The position numbers and the translations under genes are program-made. A model generated the notes under the pieces. That model was not told the origin of the DNA, searched no databases, and saw nothing but the letters and a program-made list of their open reading frames with translations. Shown piece after piece: positions 8,577 to 17,756 of a stretch of DNA of 53,170 nucleotides. The stretch is from Variovorax sp. (GTDB lineage: Bacteria; Pseudomonadota; Gammaproteobacteria; Burkholderiales; Burkholderiaceae_C), in assembly GCA_017744285.1 (NCBI GenBank), contig JAGIBP010000037.1, positions 1-53,170 on the forward strand. Reading direction: 5' to 3'. Each line of letters opens with the position of its first letter. Position 1 is the stretch's first letter.

Positions 8577-9740
8577 TCAGCGGCCGGGCAGGCCCATCGC
8601 GCGCGTGATCACCTCTTTCATGATCTCGTTGGTGCCGCCGTAGATGCGCTGCACCCGCGCATCGGCATACGCGCGCGTCACCGGGTACTCCCACATGAAG
8701 CCGTAGCCGCCGTGCAGCTGCACGCACTCGTCCATCACCTTGCACTGCAGGTCGCTGGTCCAGTACTTGGCCATGCTGGCGGTGGCGGTATCGAGCTGGC
8801 CCTGCATGAGCAGCTCGGTGCACTTGTCGACGAACACGCGCGCCACCTGCACCTCGGTCTGCAGCTCGGCCAGCGTGTAGCGGGTGTTCTGGTAGGCCGC
8901 GACCGGCTGGCCGAACACCTTGCGGTCCTTCACGTAGGCCACGGTCTGGTCGATCGCCGACTGCGACGCGGCCACCGCGCCGATGGCGATCTGCAGGCGC
9001 TCCCACGGCAGCTGCTCCATGAGGCAGACGAAGCCGCGGTTCTCCATCGCGGCGCCGCCGAGCAGCGCATCGGCGGGCACGCGCACGTCGTTGAAGAAGA
9101 GTTCCGAGGTGTCCTGCGCCTTCAGGCCCAGCTTCTTCAGGCGCTTGCCCTTCTCGAAGCCCGGCATGCCGCGCTCCACGAGGAAGAGGCTCGTGCCCTT
9201 CGCGCCGCCCGCCGGATCGGTCTTGGCGACGACGATCACCAGGTCCGCATGCCAGCCGTTGGTGATGAAGGTCTTGCTGCCGTTGAGCAGGTAGCTGCCG
9301 TCGGGTTGCTTGAGCGCGGTGGTGCGCACCGCCTGCAGGTCGCTGCCGGCCGAGGGCTCGCTCATCGCGATCGCGCCGATCATCTCGCCGCTCGCGAGCC
9401 TGGGCAGGTAGTGCTTCTTCTGCGCCTCGGAGCCGTAGTGCAGGATGTACGGCGCCACGATCTCGCTGTGCAGCCCGAAGCCGATGCCGGTGAAGCCGCG
9501 CGCCCACAGCTCCTCGAACTGGATCACCGAATAGAGCAGGTCGGCCCCCGAGCCGCCGTACTCCTCCGGCAGCGCCATGCAGAGAAAGCCGTTCTCGCCG
9601 GCCTTGTTCCAGACCGCGCGGTCCACATAGCCCTGGTCTTCCCAGGCCTCGTGGAACGGCGCGATCTCCTTGTCCATGAAGCGGCGGAAGCTGTCGCGGA
9701 AGGCCTCGTGGTCGGGCGTGAAGAGGGTGCGTTCGATCAT
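8577..9740 (-). CDS. Acyl-CoA dehydrogenase, long-chain (LCAD) type
   Basis: 387-residue FAD-dependent dehydrogenase introducing the alpha,beta double bond in acyl-CoA. FAD/substrate motif AMSEPSAGSD is at 125-134. At the C terminus the usual YEGT catalytic glutamate is replaced (IYGGTNEI, Gly368), and a glutamate is present in LPWER (Glu247). This is the arrangement of long-chain and isovaleryl-type dehydrogenases, where the base comes from that earlier helix. ATG 9740 gives the natural N terminus MIERTLF. Third gene of a minus-strand operon after thiolase and crotonase, with a 5-base gap. Chain-length preference is inferred only. Confidence 0.92.
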   Translation of the reverse strand: MIERTLFTPDHEAFRDSFRRFMDKEIAPFHEAWEDQGYVDRAVWNKAGENGFLCMALPEEYGGSGADLLYSVIQFEELWARGFTGIGFGLHSEIVAPYILHYGSEAQKKHYLPRLASGEMIGAIAMSEPSAGSDLQAVRTTALKQPDGSYLLNGSKTFITNGWHADLVIVVAKTDPAGGAKGTSLFLVERGMPGFEKGKRLKKLGLKAQDTSELFFNDVRVPADALLGGAAMENRGFVCLMEQLPWERLQIAIGAVAASQSAIDQTVAYVKDRKVFGQPVAAYQNTRYTLAELQTEVQVARVFVDKCTELLMQGQLDTATASMAKYWTSDLQCKVMDECVQLHGGYGFMWEYPVTRAYADARVQRIYGGTNEIMKEVITRAMGLPGR

Positions 9741-9745
9741 CGGGT

Positions 9746-10543
9746 TCACCGTGGAGGGAAGACGGGGGCGCGCTTCTGCAGGAAGGCCATCACGCCTTCC
9801 GCGAAGGTGGGACGGTCGAGCAGTTCGCGCTGGCGCTCGCTCTCGTAGTGCAGCTGCTCGGAGAGCGTGTGGCGCTCCGAGGCCGCGAGGGCCTGGCGTA
9901 CTTCGAGCACCGCATGCGCCGGCAGCCGCGCCAGGCGCTGGGCGATCTTCTGCGCCTCGAGCAGCAGCAGGGCGTCGTCGATGCTGGCCCAGATCAGCCC
10001 CCACGCCGCCGCGGTTTCCGCGCCCAGCTTCTCGTCGAGCAGCGCCATGCCCATCGCGCGCGCCGGTCCGACGCGGCGCGGAATGAACCAGGTGCAGCCG
10101 AGGTCCGGCACGATCCCCAGCCGGGGCAGGAAGGGCAGGTAGAAATACGCGCTGCGCGCCGCGATCACGATGTCGCACGCAAGCGCCAGTCCCACGCCCG
10201 CCCCCGCGACGGGACCGTTGACCGCGCAGACCACCGGCACCGGCAGCGCGCGGATCTCCTCGATGAGCGGGTGGCTCATCGACTGCATCCAGTCGGCGGT
10301 GCGGTCGCCGAGCGTCTTGCCGTCGCCTTGCGGGTTCATCGCGCTCAGGTCCGCGCCGACGCAGAAGGCCTTGCCCGCGCCGGTCAGCACCACCGCGCGC
10401 ACCTCGGGGTGCATGCGCACCCGCGCGAGGCTGTCGCGCAGGCCCTGCTGCAGCTCCAGCGCGATCGGGTTCAGCTTGGCGGGCAGGTTCAGCGTGATCG
10501 TCGCGATGCCGCCCTCGACCTCGTGGAGGACGCTGTCGTTCAT
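9746..10543 (-). CDS. Enoyl-CoA hydratase/isomerase family protein (PaaG-like)
   Basis: 265-residue crotonase-fold enzyme. The oxyanion-hole segments AFCVGADLSAMN and NGPVAGAGVGLAL are present. Compared by eye with mammalian enoyl-CoA hydratase, both catalytic glutamates are missing (Phe138 and Gly165 in their places), whereas Asp147 in IVPDLG matches the single catalytic Asp of PaaG-type isomerases. It may therefore be an isomerase or ring-opening type enzyme and not a hydratase. The second gene of a three-gene operon, it starts 1 base after the thiolase stop and ends 5 bases before the acyl-CoA dehydrogenase start. Confidence 0.88.
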   Translation of the reverse strand: MNDSVLHEVEGGIATITLNLPAKLNPIALELQQGLRDSLARVRMHPEVRAVVLTGAGKAFCVGADLSAMNPQGDGKTLGDRTADWMQSMSHPLIEEIRALPVPVVCAVNGPVAGAGVGLALACDIVIAARSAYFYLPFLPRLGIVPDLGCTWFIPRRVGPARAMGMALLDEKLGAETAAAWGLIWASIDDALLLLEAQKIAQRLARLPAHAVLEVRQALAASERHTLSEQLHYESERQRELLDRPTFAEGVMAFLQKRAPVFPPR

Positions 10544-10544
10544 C

Positions 10545-11726
10545 TCACAGCCTCTCGACGATGGTCACGTTGGCCATGCCGCCGCCTTCGCACATCGTCT
10601 GCAGGCCGTAGCGCTTGCCGCGCTGGCCGAGCGCATGGACCAGCGTGGTCATGAGCTTGGTGCCCGAGGCGCCCAGCGGATGCCCGAGCGCGATCGCGCC
10701 ACCGTGCACGTTGAGCCGCGCCGGGTCGGCGCCGAGCTTCTGCAGCCACGCGAGCGGCACCGGCGCGAAGGCCTCGTTGACTTCGTACAGGTCGATGTCG
10801 TCGATCTTCATGCCGGCGCGTCGAAGCGCGCGCTCGGTCGCGGGGAGGGGGGCTTCCAGCATGATGACCGGGTCGTGGCCCATCACGCTCATGTGGTGGA
10901 TGCGCGCGAGCGGCTTCACGCCCAGCGCCTTCAGGCCGCGCTCGTTGACCACCAGCACGCCGCTCGCACCGTCGCAGATCTGGCTCGCGGTGGCGGCGGT
11001 GCAGCGCCCGCCCTCGGCGATGAGCTTCACGCCCGCGATGGCCTCCAGCGTGGCGTCGAAGCGGATGCCTTCGTCGATGGTGTGCATCTCGCCGCTGGCC
11101 GATCCGTCTGCCAGTCGGATCTCGACCGGCACGATCTCGTCCTTGAACGCGCCCTCGCGCGTGGCCGCGATCGCGCGGCGGTGGCTTTCGAGGGCGTAGC
11201 GGTCGAGCGCGTCTTTCTCGATGCCGTAGTTCCTGGCGATCATCTCGGCGCCCGTGAACTGGCTGAACTCCACGCCCGGGTAGCGCTTCTTCATCGCGGG
11301 GCTCATGTAGGTGCCCAGGCCCGCCTTCGCCGGCAGCGCGTTGGGCGTGAACATCGGCACGCGCGTCATGCTCTCGACGCCCGCGGCGATCACCGCATCC
11401 ATCGCGCCGGACATCACCGCCTGCGCCGCGAAGTGCAGCGCCTGCTGCGAAGAGCCGCACTGGCGGTCCACCGACGTGCCGGGCACCGATTCCGGCAGCT
11501 TCGAGGCCAGCACCGCGTTGCGCGCGACATTGGTCGCCTGTTCGCCGACCTGGCTCACGCAGCCGAGGATCACGTCGTCGACCGCGGCCGGGTCGATGCC
11601 GCTCTTCGCGACCAGCGCGTCGATGACCTGCGCCGCGAGGTCGACCGGATGCCAGCCCGCGAGCTTGCCGCCGCGGCGCCCGCCGGCGGTGCGGCCGGCG
11701 GCCACGATGAATGCTTCTGCTGCCAT
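10545..11726 (-). CDS. Acetyl-CoA acyltransferase (thiolase)
   Basis: 393-residue thiolase, cleaving 3-ketoacyl-CoA with CoA. Nucleophile Cys90 lies in SVDRQCGSSQ. The C-terminal active-site loop GHPLG (His) and the second Cys in CEGGG (about 379) are present. First gene of the minus-strand operon thiolase / PaaG-like crotonase / acyl-CoA dehydrogenase. AAGGA lies 8 bases before the ATG at 11726. No 3-hydroxyacyl-CoA dehydrogenase is in the operon, so other genes must complete the cycle. Substrate range not determined by sequence. Confidence 0.93.
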   Translation of the reverse strand: MAAEAFIVAAGRTAGGRRGGKLAGWHPVDLAAQVIDALVAKSGIDPAAVDDVILGCVSQVGEQATNVARNAVLASKLPESVPGTSVDRQCGSSQQALHFAAQAVMSGAMDAVIAAGVESMTRVPMFTPNALPAKAGLGTYMSPAMKKRYPGVEFSQFTGAEMIARNYGIEKDALDRYALESHRRAIAATREGAFKDEIVPVEIRLADGSASGEMHTIDEGIRFDATLEAIAGVKLIAEGGRCTAATASQICDGASGVLVVNERGLKALGVKPLARIHHMSVMGHDPVIMLEAPLPATERALRRAGMKIDDIDLYEVNEAFAPVPLAWLQKLGADPARLNVHGGAIALGHPLGASGTKLMTTLVHALGQRGKRYGLQTMCEGGGMANVTIVERL

Positions 11727-11813
11727 GGGGAGTCCTTCGTCCGAGTGAGGGGACCCGGCGAGGACGGCTTCCAGGGCCGGGAGCGCCGATGGTTCGACGC
11801 CGGGCCCATCAGG

Positions 11814-12134
11814 TCAAGCCGGGGACATCCCGTGCAGCCAGAGTCGCCAAGGCGACGTGCCGCGGCGCGGCGCTTCTTCCTGCCCGACCGCGACCGACAG
11901 CCGTTTCGCCGAGAAGCGCACGCACGACGGCGCCAGCGCCGCGACCAGCGCACGCCGGTGCGAATCGCCTCGGAAGTGGTCGCCCGGCTCCAGCACGATG
12001 TCGCGCCGGTCGTGGTCGATCGTGATCCACACCGCGCCGCTCTGGCATTCGATGTCGACCTCGTGCGCGTCGGGCACGGTGAAGATCGCCTTCTTCGGCA
12101 GGCTGAGGGCGAGGCGCTGGGGACGGGCATTCAT
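11814..12134 (-). CDS. DUF2917 domain protein
   Basis: 106-residue protein with the small beta-rich DUF2917 domain (cupin-like; GAVWITIDHDRRDIVLEPGD at about 33-52). No signal peptide. AAGGAG six bases upstream decides the ATG at 12134 over one 15 bases earlier. It is divergent from a LysR-type gene with a 113-base gap holding a candidate operator. In my recollection DUF2917 genes in this family often sit beside LysR regulators. Function unknown. Confidence 0.78.
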   Translation of the reverse strand: MNARPQRLALSLPKKAIFTVPDAHEVDIECQSGAVWITIDHDRRDIVLEPGDHFRGDSHRRALVAALAPSCVRFSAKRLSVAVGQEEAPRRGTSPWRLWLHGMSPA

Positions 12135-12147
12135 GGCGGCTCCTTGC

Positions 12148-12166
12148 ATTCACTCTGCGAATGAAT
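12148..12166. promoter_or_regulatory. Candidate LysR operator between DUF2917 and LysR genes
   Basis: ATTCA-N9-TGAAT, a dyad that contains a T-N11-A core as expected for LysR-type boxes, lies in the divergent gap just upstream of the DUF2917 ribosome site. A second short dyad GCGAA-N6-TTCGC (12230-12245) lies directly before the LysR start. Assignment is by position and symmetry only. Confidence 0.4.
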
Positions 12167-12247
12167 ATAGTCATCGATCCCGCTCGTGTCATACGTTCGT
12201 TCGGAACTCATTGCATGCGACCAGCGAATGCGAAGCCTATTTCGCCA

Positions 12248-13144
12248 ATGGCGGATCTGCCGCCGCTCGACCTCCTGCGCAGCTTCGAGGCGGCGGCGCG
12301 CACCCTGAGCTTCACCGGCGCGGCCGGCGAGCTCTTCGTGACCCAGTCGGCGGTCAGCCGCCAGATCCAGCAGCTCGAAGCGAGCCTGGGCGTGATGCTC
12401 TTCGAGCGCCGCCACCGCGCGCTGGCGCTGACGGAAGCCGGGCGCATCTACCAGCGGGCCGTGGTCGAAAGCCTGGAGCGCCTGCGCGATGCCGGGGCGC
12501 GCGTGCGGTCCTCGCCCGCGCCGAGGCAGATCGCGATCACCACCACGCCGGGCTTTGCTTCGCTGTGGCTCATCCCCCGGCTGGCGCGCTTCACGGCCGA
12601 CCATCCGCTGGTCGACGTGCGCGTGTCGGCCACCCTGGAGGTGCTCGACCTCGAACGCAGCCGCCTCGACGTCGCGGTGCGCTTCGTGCCGATCGGGCGC
12701 GGCAGCGGGGCGCCGCTGTTCGAAGAGACGGTGATGCCGCTGTGTTCCCCGCCGGTGGCCGCCGCTTTGCGGGAGCCGGGGGATCTGGTCGGCCAGACCC
12801 TGCTCACGGTCGACCTGCCCCACCAAGCCGAGGCGCCCACCAGCGACTGGGAGCCCTGGCTCGAAGTCATGCATCTCAGCGACCTGCGCATGAAGAACAC
12901 CCTGCGCTTCACCCAGTACCCGGATGCGGTCGCCGCCGCGGTGGCCGGGCAGGGCGTGGTCATCGGGCGGCTGCCGCTCTTGCGCGAGCTGGTGCGCTCG
13001 GGGCAACTCGTGGCGCCTTTCGGCGAGGGCGCGGCATCGCGCCGGGGCTACTTCATCGAGACCTCGCGCCGCGCCGGGCACAACGCCGACGCGCAGGATT
13101 TCGTGCGCTGGCTGCGCGCCGAAGCCGAGGCGGCCCGGCGCTGA
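12248..13144 (+). CDS. LysR family transcriptional regulator (GcvA-like)
   Basis: 298 residues from ATG 12248. The opening LPPLDLLRSFEAAARTLSFT and the helix-turn-helix TQSAVSRQIQQLEASLGVMLF are those of GcvA-type LysR regulators. The effector domain follows (residues about 90-290), with SLWLIPRLARF typical of the subgroup. The frame is open to an ATG at 12161, but the shorter start matches the family N terminus. Divergent from the DUF2917 gene, its most likely target. Effector unknown. Confidence 0.88.
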   Translation: MADLPPLDLLRSFEAAARTLSFTGAAGELFVTQSAVSRQIQQLEASLGVMLFERRHRALALTEAGRIYQRAVVESLERLRDAGARVRSSPAPRQIAITTTPGFASLWLIPRLARFTADHPLVDVRVSATLEVLDLERSRLDVAVRFVPIGRGSGAPLFEETVMPLCSPPVAAALREPGDLVGQTLLTVDLPHQAEAPTSDWEPWLEVMHLSDLRMKNTLRFTQYPDAVAAAVAGQGVVIGRLPLLRELVRSGQLVAPFGEGAASRRGYFIETSRRAGHNADAQDFVRWLRAEAEAARR

Positions 13145-13210
13145 GCCGGGCGCATTAAAGTGGAGGGCTTGGCCGTTTTCGCGGCCCCGCATCCACCACC
13201 CGATATTCCG

Positions 13211-14002
13211 ATGACCCCGACGATCGACAACGACGCTGCCGCACCCGCGGCCACCGTGGCGCCCGACGCCCCTGCCGCACCTGGCGGCGCCCGCAAGCGC
13301 CGCCGCCGCGGCGGGCAGAAATCCAGGCCCGCCGAGGCGAAGGCCATCCCGGAACAGCAGCAGCCTGCGCCGCAAGCCGCGCCAAAGAGCCGCAAAGGCC
13401 CGAAGCCCGCACGCAAGGTGCACCCGGTGCTCGAACGGCTCTTCGAGCTCTATCCGAAGATGTTCGGCGCGCGCTTCCTGCCGCTCAAGCTCGGCGCCTA
13501 CCAGGACCTGCTCGCGGCGCACCCGGACGAATTCAAGAAGGAAGACCTCAAGATCGCGCTCGGCCTGCACGCGCGCTCCACGCGCTACCTGGAGGCCGTG
13601 GCCGCCGGCGAAATGCGCCATGACCTGAACGGCGTGCCGGTCGAGCCGGTCGCGCCCGAGCACGTGCACCACGCGATCCTCGAAGTGTTCAAGCGCCGGC
13701 AGGCGCGCACGGCCGAGGACCTGCGTCCGAAGCTGCGCGAGCGGCTGGTGGCGGCCATCGAGGCCTCGGGCCTGTCGCGCGAGGACTATGTGTTGGCAAT
13801 GCGCGGTGGCGACGAGACGTCGAACGCCGTGCTCGACGAGGCCTTCGCCGAAGTCGGCGCGCGCACCGCCAAGCGCGAGGCATTGCGCCGCGCGTTCGAG
13901 GCGAGCGGCAAGTCCGTCGCGGAGTTCGCCGAGATGTACGGGATGGCGCCTGAAGAGGTCGAGCGCACGCTGCAGCGTGCGGCGGCGCCCAAGGCGGCCT
14001 GA
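13211..14002 (+). CDS. proQ: ProQ/FinO domain RNA chaperone
   Basis: 263-residue RNA-binding protein. A low-complexity Ala/Pro-rich N terminus with a basic RKRRRRGGQKSRP patch precedes a ProQ/FinO domain (about 70-165; HPVLERLFELYPKMFG, LPLKLGAYQDL, ALGLHARSTRYLEAV). A helical C-terminal extension follows (REDYVLAMRGGDET, then repeats of the Glu/Arg-rich type). ProQ proteins bind structured sRNAs and mRNA 3' ends. It is longer than the minimal domain; the C-terminal part has no recognised KOW-like Tudor domain of E. coli ProQ. Followed by a strong bidirectional terminator. Confidence 0.85.
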   Translation: MTPTIDNDAAAPAATVAPDAPAAPGGARKRRRRGGQKSRPAEAKAIPEQQQPAPQAAPKSRKGPKPARKVHPVLERLFELYPKMFGARFLPLKLGAYQDLLAAHPDEFKKEDLKIALGLHARSTRYLEAVAAGEMRHDLNGVPVEPVAPEHVHHAILEVFKRRQARTAEDLRPKLRERLVAAIEASGLSREDYVLAMRGGDETSNAVLDEAFAEVGARTAKREALRRAFEASGKSVAEFAEMYGMAPEEVERTLQRAAAPKAA

Positions 14003-14022
14003 GGATCCGGCGCGCTCAACAA

Positions 14023-14050
14023 AAAAGCGGCACCCGCGGGTGCCGCTTTT
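14023..14050. terminator. Bidirectional intrinsic terminator between proQ and glcB
   Basis: An AAAAGCGGCACC arm pairs with its reverse complement GGTGCCGCTTTT around a 4-base CGCG loop. The A-tract on one side and T-tract on the other let it serve both convergent genes. Confidence 0.92.
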
Positions 14051-14067
14051 CATGCCATCGGGAGAAA

Positions 14068-16242
14068 TCAGCCCCCGGCCTTCACCTTCAACCGCCACGC
14101 ATGCAGCAGCGGCTCGGTGTAGCCGCTGGGCTGCTCGACGCCCTTGAACACCAGGTCCTGCGCTGCCTTGTACGCGGCCGAGGTGTCGAAGTGGCCGGCC
14201 ATCTTCTGGTAGAGCGGATCGCCCGCGTTCTGCTGGTCGACCACCGCGGCCATGCGCTGGAAAGTGGCATCGACCTGCGCCTTCGTCACCACGCCATGCA
14301 GCAGCCAGTTGGCGATGTGCTGGCTGGAGATGCGCAGCGTCGCGCGGTCTTCCATCAGGCCGATGTTGTGGATGTCGGGCACCTTCGAGCAGCCCACGCC
14401 CTGGTCGATCCAGCGCACCACGTAGCCGAGGATGCCCTGCACGTTGTTGTCGAGTTCCTGCTGGCGTTCGGCCTCGGTCCAGTTGACCGAGGGGGCGACC
14501 GGCACCTTGAGCAGATCGCCCAGGATGTTGTCGCGCTCGGCATCGGCGTCGATCTTTTCGAGCTGCTGCTGAACTTCAGCCACATTGACCTGGTGATAGT
14601 GCAGCGCATGCAACGTGGCAGCAGTGGGCGAGGGCACCCACGCGGTGTTCGCACCGGCCTTCGGATGGCCGATCTTCTGTTCGAGCATCGCGGCCATCAG
14701 GTCGGGCATGGCCCACATGCCCTTGCCGATCTGCGCCTTGCCGCGCAGGCCGCACGAGAGGCCGACCAGCACGTTGTTCTTCTCGTAGGCCTGGATCCAC
14801 GGCGTGGTCTTCATGTCGCCCTTGCGCAGCATCGGGCCGGCGTACATTGCGGTGTGCATCTCGTCGCCCGTGCGGTCGAGGAAGCCGGTGTTGATGAAGG
14901 CCACGCGCGCGGCGGCCTCGGCGATGCAGGCCTTCAGGTTGACGCTGGTGCGGCGTTCCTCGTCCATGATGCCGAGCTTCACCGTGTTGGCAGGCAGGCC
15001 CAGCATCTTCTCGACCGCGCCGAACAGCGCGTTGGCAAAGGCCACTTCGGCCGGGCCGTGCATCTTCGGCTTCACGATATAGACGCTGCCGGTGCGCGAG
15101 TTGCCGCGGCGCTTCAGGTCGATGGTCGCGATGGTCGTGGTGATGACCGCGTCCATGATGCCTTCGGGGATTTCCTTGCCGCCGCCGTAGAGGATGGCCG
15201 GGTTGGTCATCAGGTGGCCGACGTTGCGCACGAACATGAGCGAGCGGCCGTGCAGCTTCACGGGCTTGCCGTCGGCGCCGGTGTACTCGCGGTCGGGGTT
15301 CAGGCCGCGCGTGAAGGTCTTGCCGGCCTTGGTCACCTGCTCGGTCAGCGTGCCTTGCAGGATGCCGAGCCAGTTCGAATAGGCGAGCACCTTGTCCTCG
15401 GCGTCGACCACGGCCACCGAGTCCTCGAGGTCGAGGATGGTCGAGAGCGCCGCTTCGAGCACCACGTCGCTCACGCCGGCCGCGTCGCTTTGGCCGATCG
15501 GCGTCTTGCGGTCGATCTGGATGTCGAGGTGGATGCCGTTGTGCCTGAGCAGCACCGAGCTCGGTGCCGCCGCGTCGCCCTGGTAGCCGACCAGCTGCGA
15601 CGGGTCCTTCAGGCCGGTGCTGCTGCTCTGCAATGCCACGACCAGCTTGCCGTTCTCGACCTTGTAGCCGGTCGCGTTCTTGTGCGAGCCGTTTTCGAGC
15701 GGCGCGGCCTGGTCGAGCACGTTGCGCGCGAACTCGATCACCTTCGCGCCGCGCACCGGGTTGTAGCCCTTGCCCTTCTCGGCGCCGCCCGTTTCGGGAA
15801 TCGCGTCGGTGCCATAGAGCGCGTCATACAGCGAGCCCCAGCGCGCGTTCGCGGCATTGAGCGCATAGCGCGCATTGAGGATCGGCACCACGAGCTGCGG
15901 GCCGGCCTGCAGCGCGAGTTCGGCGTCGACGTTCGTGGTGGTGGCCTTGGCGCCCTGGGGCTGCGGCAGCAGGTAGCCGATCTTTTCCAGGAAGGCGCGG
16001 TAGGCCGGCATGTCGGCGATCGGGCCGGGATGCGCCTTGTGCCAGGCGTCCATCTCGGCCTGGATGCGGTCCCGCTCGGCCAAGAGCGCGATGTTCTTCG
16101 GCGCGAATTCGCTGACGATGGCGTCGAAGCCCTTCCAGAAGGTGTCGCTCGCCACGCCGGTGGCGGGCAGCACGGTGTCTTCGATGAATCGGTGAAGCGC
16201 GGTAGCGACCTGGAGGCCGTGGACGGTGGTGCGGGCGGTCAT
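14068..16242 (-). CDS. glcB: Malate synthase G
   Basis: 724-residue malate synthase G (usual length about 723), condensing glyoxylate with acetyl-CoA in the glyoxylate bypass and glycolate use. The N terminus starts [20 protein letters not shown]. Family segments visible include [13 protein letters not shown], the active-site region around [18 protein letters not shown] (here [15 protein letters not shown]), and [17 protein letters not shown]. No isocitrate lyase is adjacent. The gene stands alone, with a terminator behind it and a 271-base divergent gap in front. Confidence 0.97.
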   Translation of the reverse strand: MTARTTVHGLQVATALHRFIEDTVLPATGVASDTFWKGFDAIVSEFAPKNIALLAERDRIQAEMDAWHKAHPGPIADMPAYRAFLEKIGYLLPQPQGAKATTTNVDAELALQAGPQLVVPILNARYALNAANARWGSLYDALYGTDAIPETGGAEKGKGYNPVRGAKVIEFARNVLDQAAPLENGSHKNATGYKVENGKLVVALQSSSTGLKDPSQLVGYQGDAAAPSSVLLRHNGIHLDIQIDRKTPIGQSDAAGVSDVVLEAALSTILDLEDSVAVVDAEDKVLAYSNWLGILQGTLTEQVTKAGKTFTRGLNPDREYTGADGKPVKLHGRSLMFVRNVGHLMTNPAILYGGGKEIPEGIMDAVITTTIATIDLKRRGNSRTGSVYIVKPKMHGPAEVAFANALFGAVEKMLGLPANTVKLGIMDEERRTSVNLKACIAEAAARVAFINTGFLDRTGDEMHTAMYAGPMLRKGDMKTTPWIQAYEKNNVLVGLSCGLRGKAQIGKGMWAMPDLMAAMLEQKIGHPKAGANTAWVPSPTAATLHALHYHQVNVAEVQQQLEKIDADAERDNILGDLLKVPVAPSVNWTEAERQQELDNNVQGILGYVVRWIDQGVGCSKVPDIHNIGLMEDRATLRISSQHIANWLLHGVVTKAQVDATFQRMAAVVDQQNAGDPLYQKMAGHFDTSAAYKAAQDLVFKGVEQPSGYTEPLLHAWRLKVKAGG

Positions 16243-16322
16243 GGTTCTTTCTCCTGGGGGAATAGGGGTCCGAAGAGGACTTTATTCGATACCTGGGTGG
16301 CGAGTAATAGCCGAAATCGGGT

Positions 16323-16351
16323 TTGATCAGTGACCAAAATGAAGGTAATCG
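16323..16351 (+). promoter_or_regulatory. Candidate sigma70 promoter for the CoA-transferase gene
   Basis: TTGATC, 17-base spacer, TAATCG in the 271-base gap (16243-16513) between divergent glcB and the CoA-transferase. Just downstream, CGTACG-AG-CGTACG (16367-16380) repeats a 6-bp palindrome and could be an operator. The rest of this gap holds no other recognisable element. Confidence 0.35.
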
Positions 16352-16513
16352 AGGCGCGCGGTGCCACGTACGAGCGTACGCCCGGTCGCTGCCGGCTTCC
16401 AGCGCCCGGGGCCGAGCGGTCCCGTCCGGTCTACCGGGGCCGAAGGCCTACCATCGAGCCCTGCATCCGTGCTCCCGCACCCGCGCCTCCACCCTTCGTT
16501 TCGTTCTTCTTTC

Positions 16514-17704
16514 ATGTCCGAATCCATCCCGCTGCCCTATGCCGGCATCCGCGTCGTCGAGTTCACCCACATGGTGATGGGGCCGACCTGCGGCATGCTG
16601 CTGGGCGACCTCGGCGCCGAGGTCATCAAGGTCGAGCCCATCGAGGGCGACAACACGCGCCGCCTGCTGGGCGCCGGCTCGGGCTTCTTCCCGACCTTCA
16701 ACCGCAACAAGAAGAGCATCGCGCTCGACCTCAAGCAGCCCGAGGGCGTGGAGGCCGCGCTGCGCCTCGTGGCCACCGCCGACATCGTGAGCGAGAACTT
16801 CAAGCCCGGCACGATGAAGAAGCTCGGGCTCGACTACGAGAGCCTGCGCCGGCTCGACCCGCGCCTGATCTACGTGAGCCACAAGGGCTTCCTGCCCGGC
16901 CCCTACGACCATCGCACCGCGCTCGACGAGGTGGTGCAGATGATGGGCGGCCTCGCCTACATGACCGGGCGCGAGGGCGATCCGCTGCGCGCCGGCACCA
17001 GCGTCAACGACATCATGGGCGGCATGTTCGGGGCCATCGGCGCGATGGCCGCGCTGCGCCAGCGCGAACGGACCGGCCAGGGCTGCGAGGTGCAGTCGGC
17101 GCTGTTCGAGAACAACGTGTTCCTCGTGGCGCAGCACATGATGCAGTTCGCCGCCACGGGCCGCCCGGCCGATCCCATGCCCAGCCGCATCTCGGCCTGG
17201 GGCATCTACGACGTCTTCAGCGTGAAGGATGGCGAGCAGATCTTCCTGGCCGTGGTCAGCGACAAGCAGTGGGCGATCTTCTGCCGCGCCTTCGGGCTGG
17301 ACGAGATGGGCGCCGATCCGCGCCTTTCGACCAACAACGACCGCGTGCTTGCGCGCGACTGGATGATGCCGATGCTGCGCGCGCGCCTCGCCGTCCACAG
17401 CGCGGCGGAGCTGAGCGCGGTGTTCGAGCAGAACGAGCTGCCCTTCGCCCCCATCACCCGGCCGCAGGCGTTGTTCGACGATCCGCACCTCAACGCGACC
17501 GGCGGGCTCGCGCCGGTACGCATGAACGATGGCAGCGAGTCGAAGGTGCCGCTGATGCCGTTCACGCTCGGCGGCGAGCGCCTGGGCATCCACCAGCAGC
17601 CGCCGCTGATCGGCGAGCACACCGATGCCTTGCTGCGCGAGGTCGGCTACGGCGACGCGCAGATCGCCGACCTGAAGTCGCGCGCCGTCACGCGCGGGAG
17701 CTGA
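16514..17704 (+). CDS. CaiB/BaiF family (class III) CoA-transferase
   Basis: 396 residues, the usual length. N-terminal GIRVVEFTHMVMGPTCGMLLG and LGAEVIKVEPIEGD are the CoA-binding Rossmann segments. The predicted catalytic aspartate is Asp166 in TSVNDIMGG. ATG 16514 gives the conserved start (MSESIPLPYAGIRV), and the upstream open frame is not conserved-looking. The enzyme moves CoA between carboxylic acids through a mixed anhydride, but the acids cannot be told from sequence. A LysR gene follows 52 bases downstream on the same strand. Confidence 0.92.
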   Translation: MSESIPLPYAGIRVVEFTHMVMGPTCGMLLGDLGAEVIKVEPIEGDNTRRLLGAGSGFFPTFNRNKKSIALDLKQPEGVEAALRLVATADIVSENFKPGTMKKLGLDYESLRRLDPRLIYVSHKGFLPGPYDHRTALDEVVQMMGGLAYMTGREGDPLRAGTSVNDIMGGMFGAIGAMAALRQRERTGQGCEVQSALFENNVFLVAQHMMQFAATGRPADPMPSRISAWGIYDVFSVKDGEQIFLAVVSDKQWAIFCRAFGLDEMGADPRLSTNNDRVLARDWMMPMLRARLAVHSAAELSAVFEQNELPFAPITRPQALFDDPHLNATGGLAPVRMNDGSESKVPLMPFTLGGERLGIHQQPPLIGEHTDALLREVGYGDAQIADLKSRAVTRGS

Positions 17705-17756
17705 CGGTCTGCGCCAGACCGGCGCGAGCAGCGCGCGCAGGCATCATTGATGCCCC

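Noticed and set aside
8517..9848. Long plus-strand frame opposite the acyl-CoA dehydrogenase
   Set aside because: Antisense shadow rich in His, Arg and Ala with no domain; the minus strand encodes a complete dehydrogenase.
16243..16513. Riboswitch or small RNA in the glcB to CoA-transferase gap
   Set aside because: Apart from a promoter-like pair and short palindromes I saw no conserved aptamer core or terminator.
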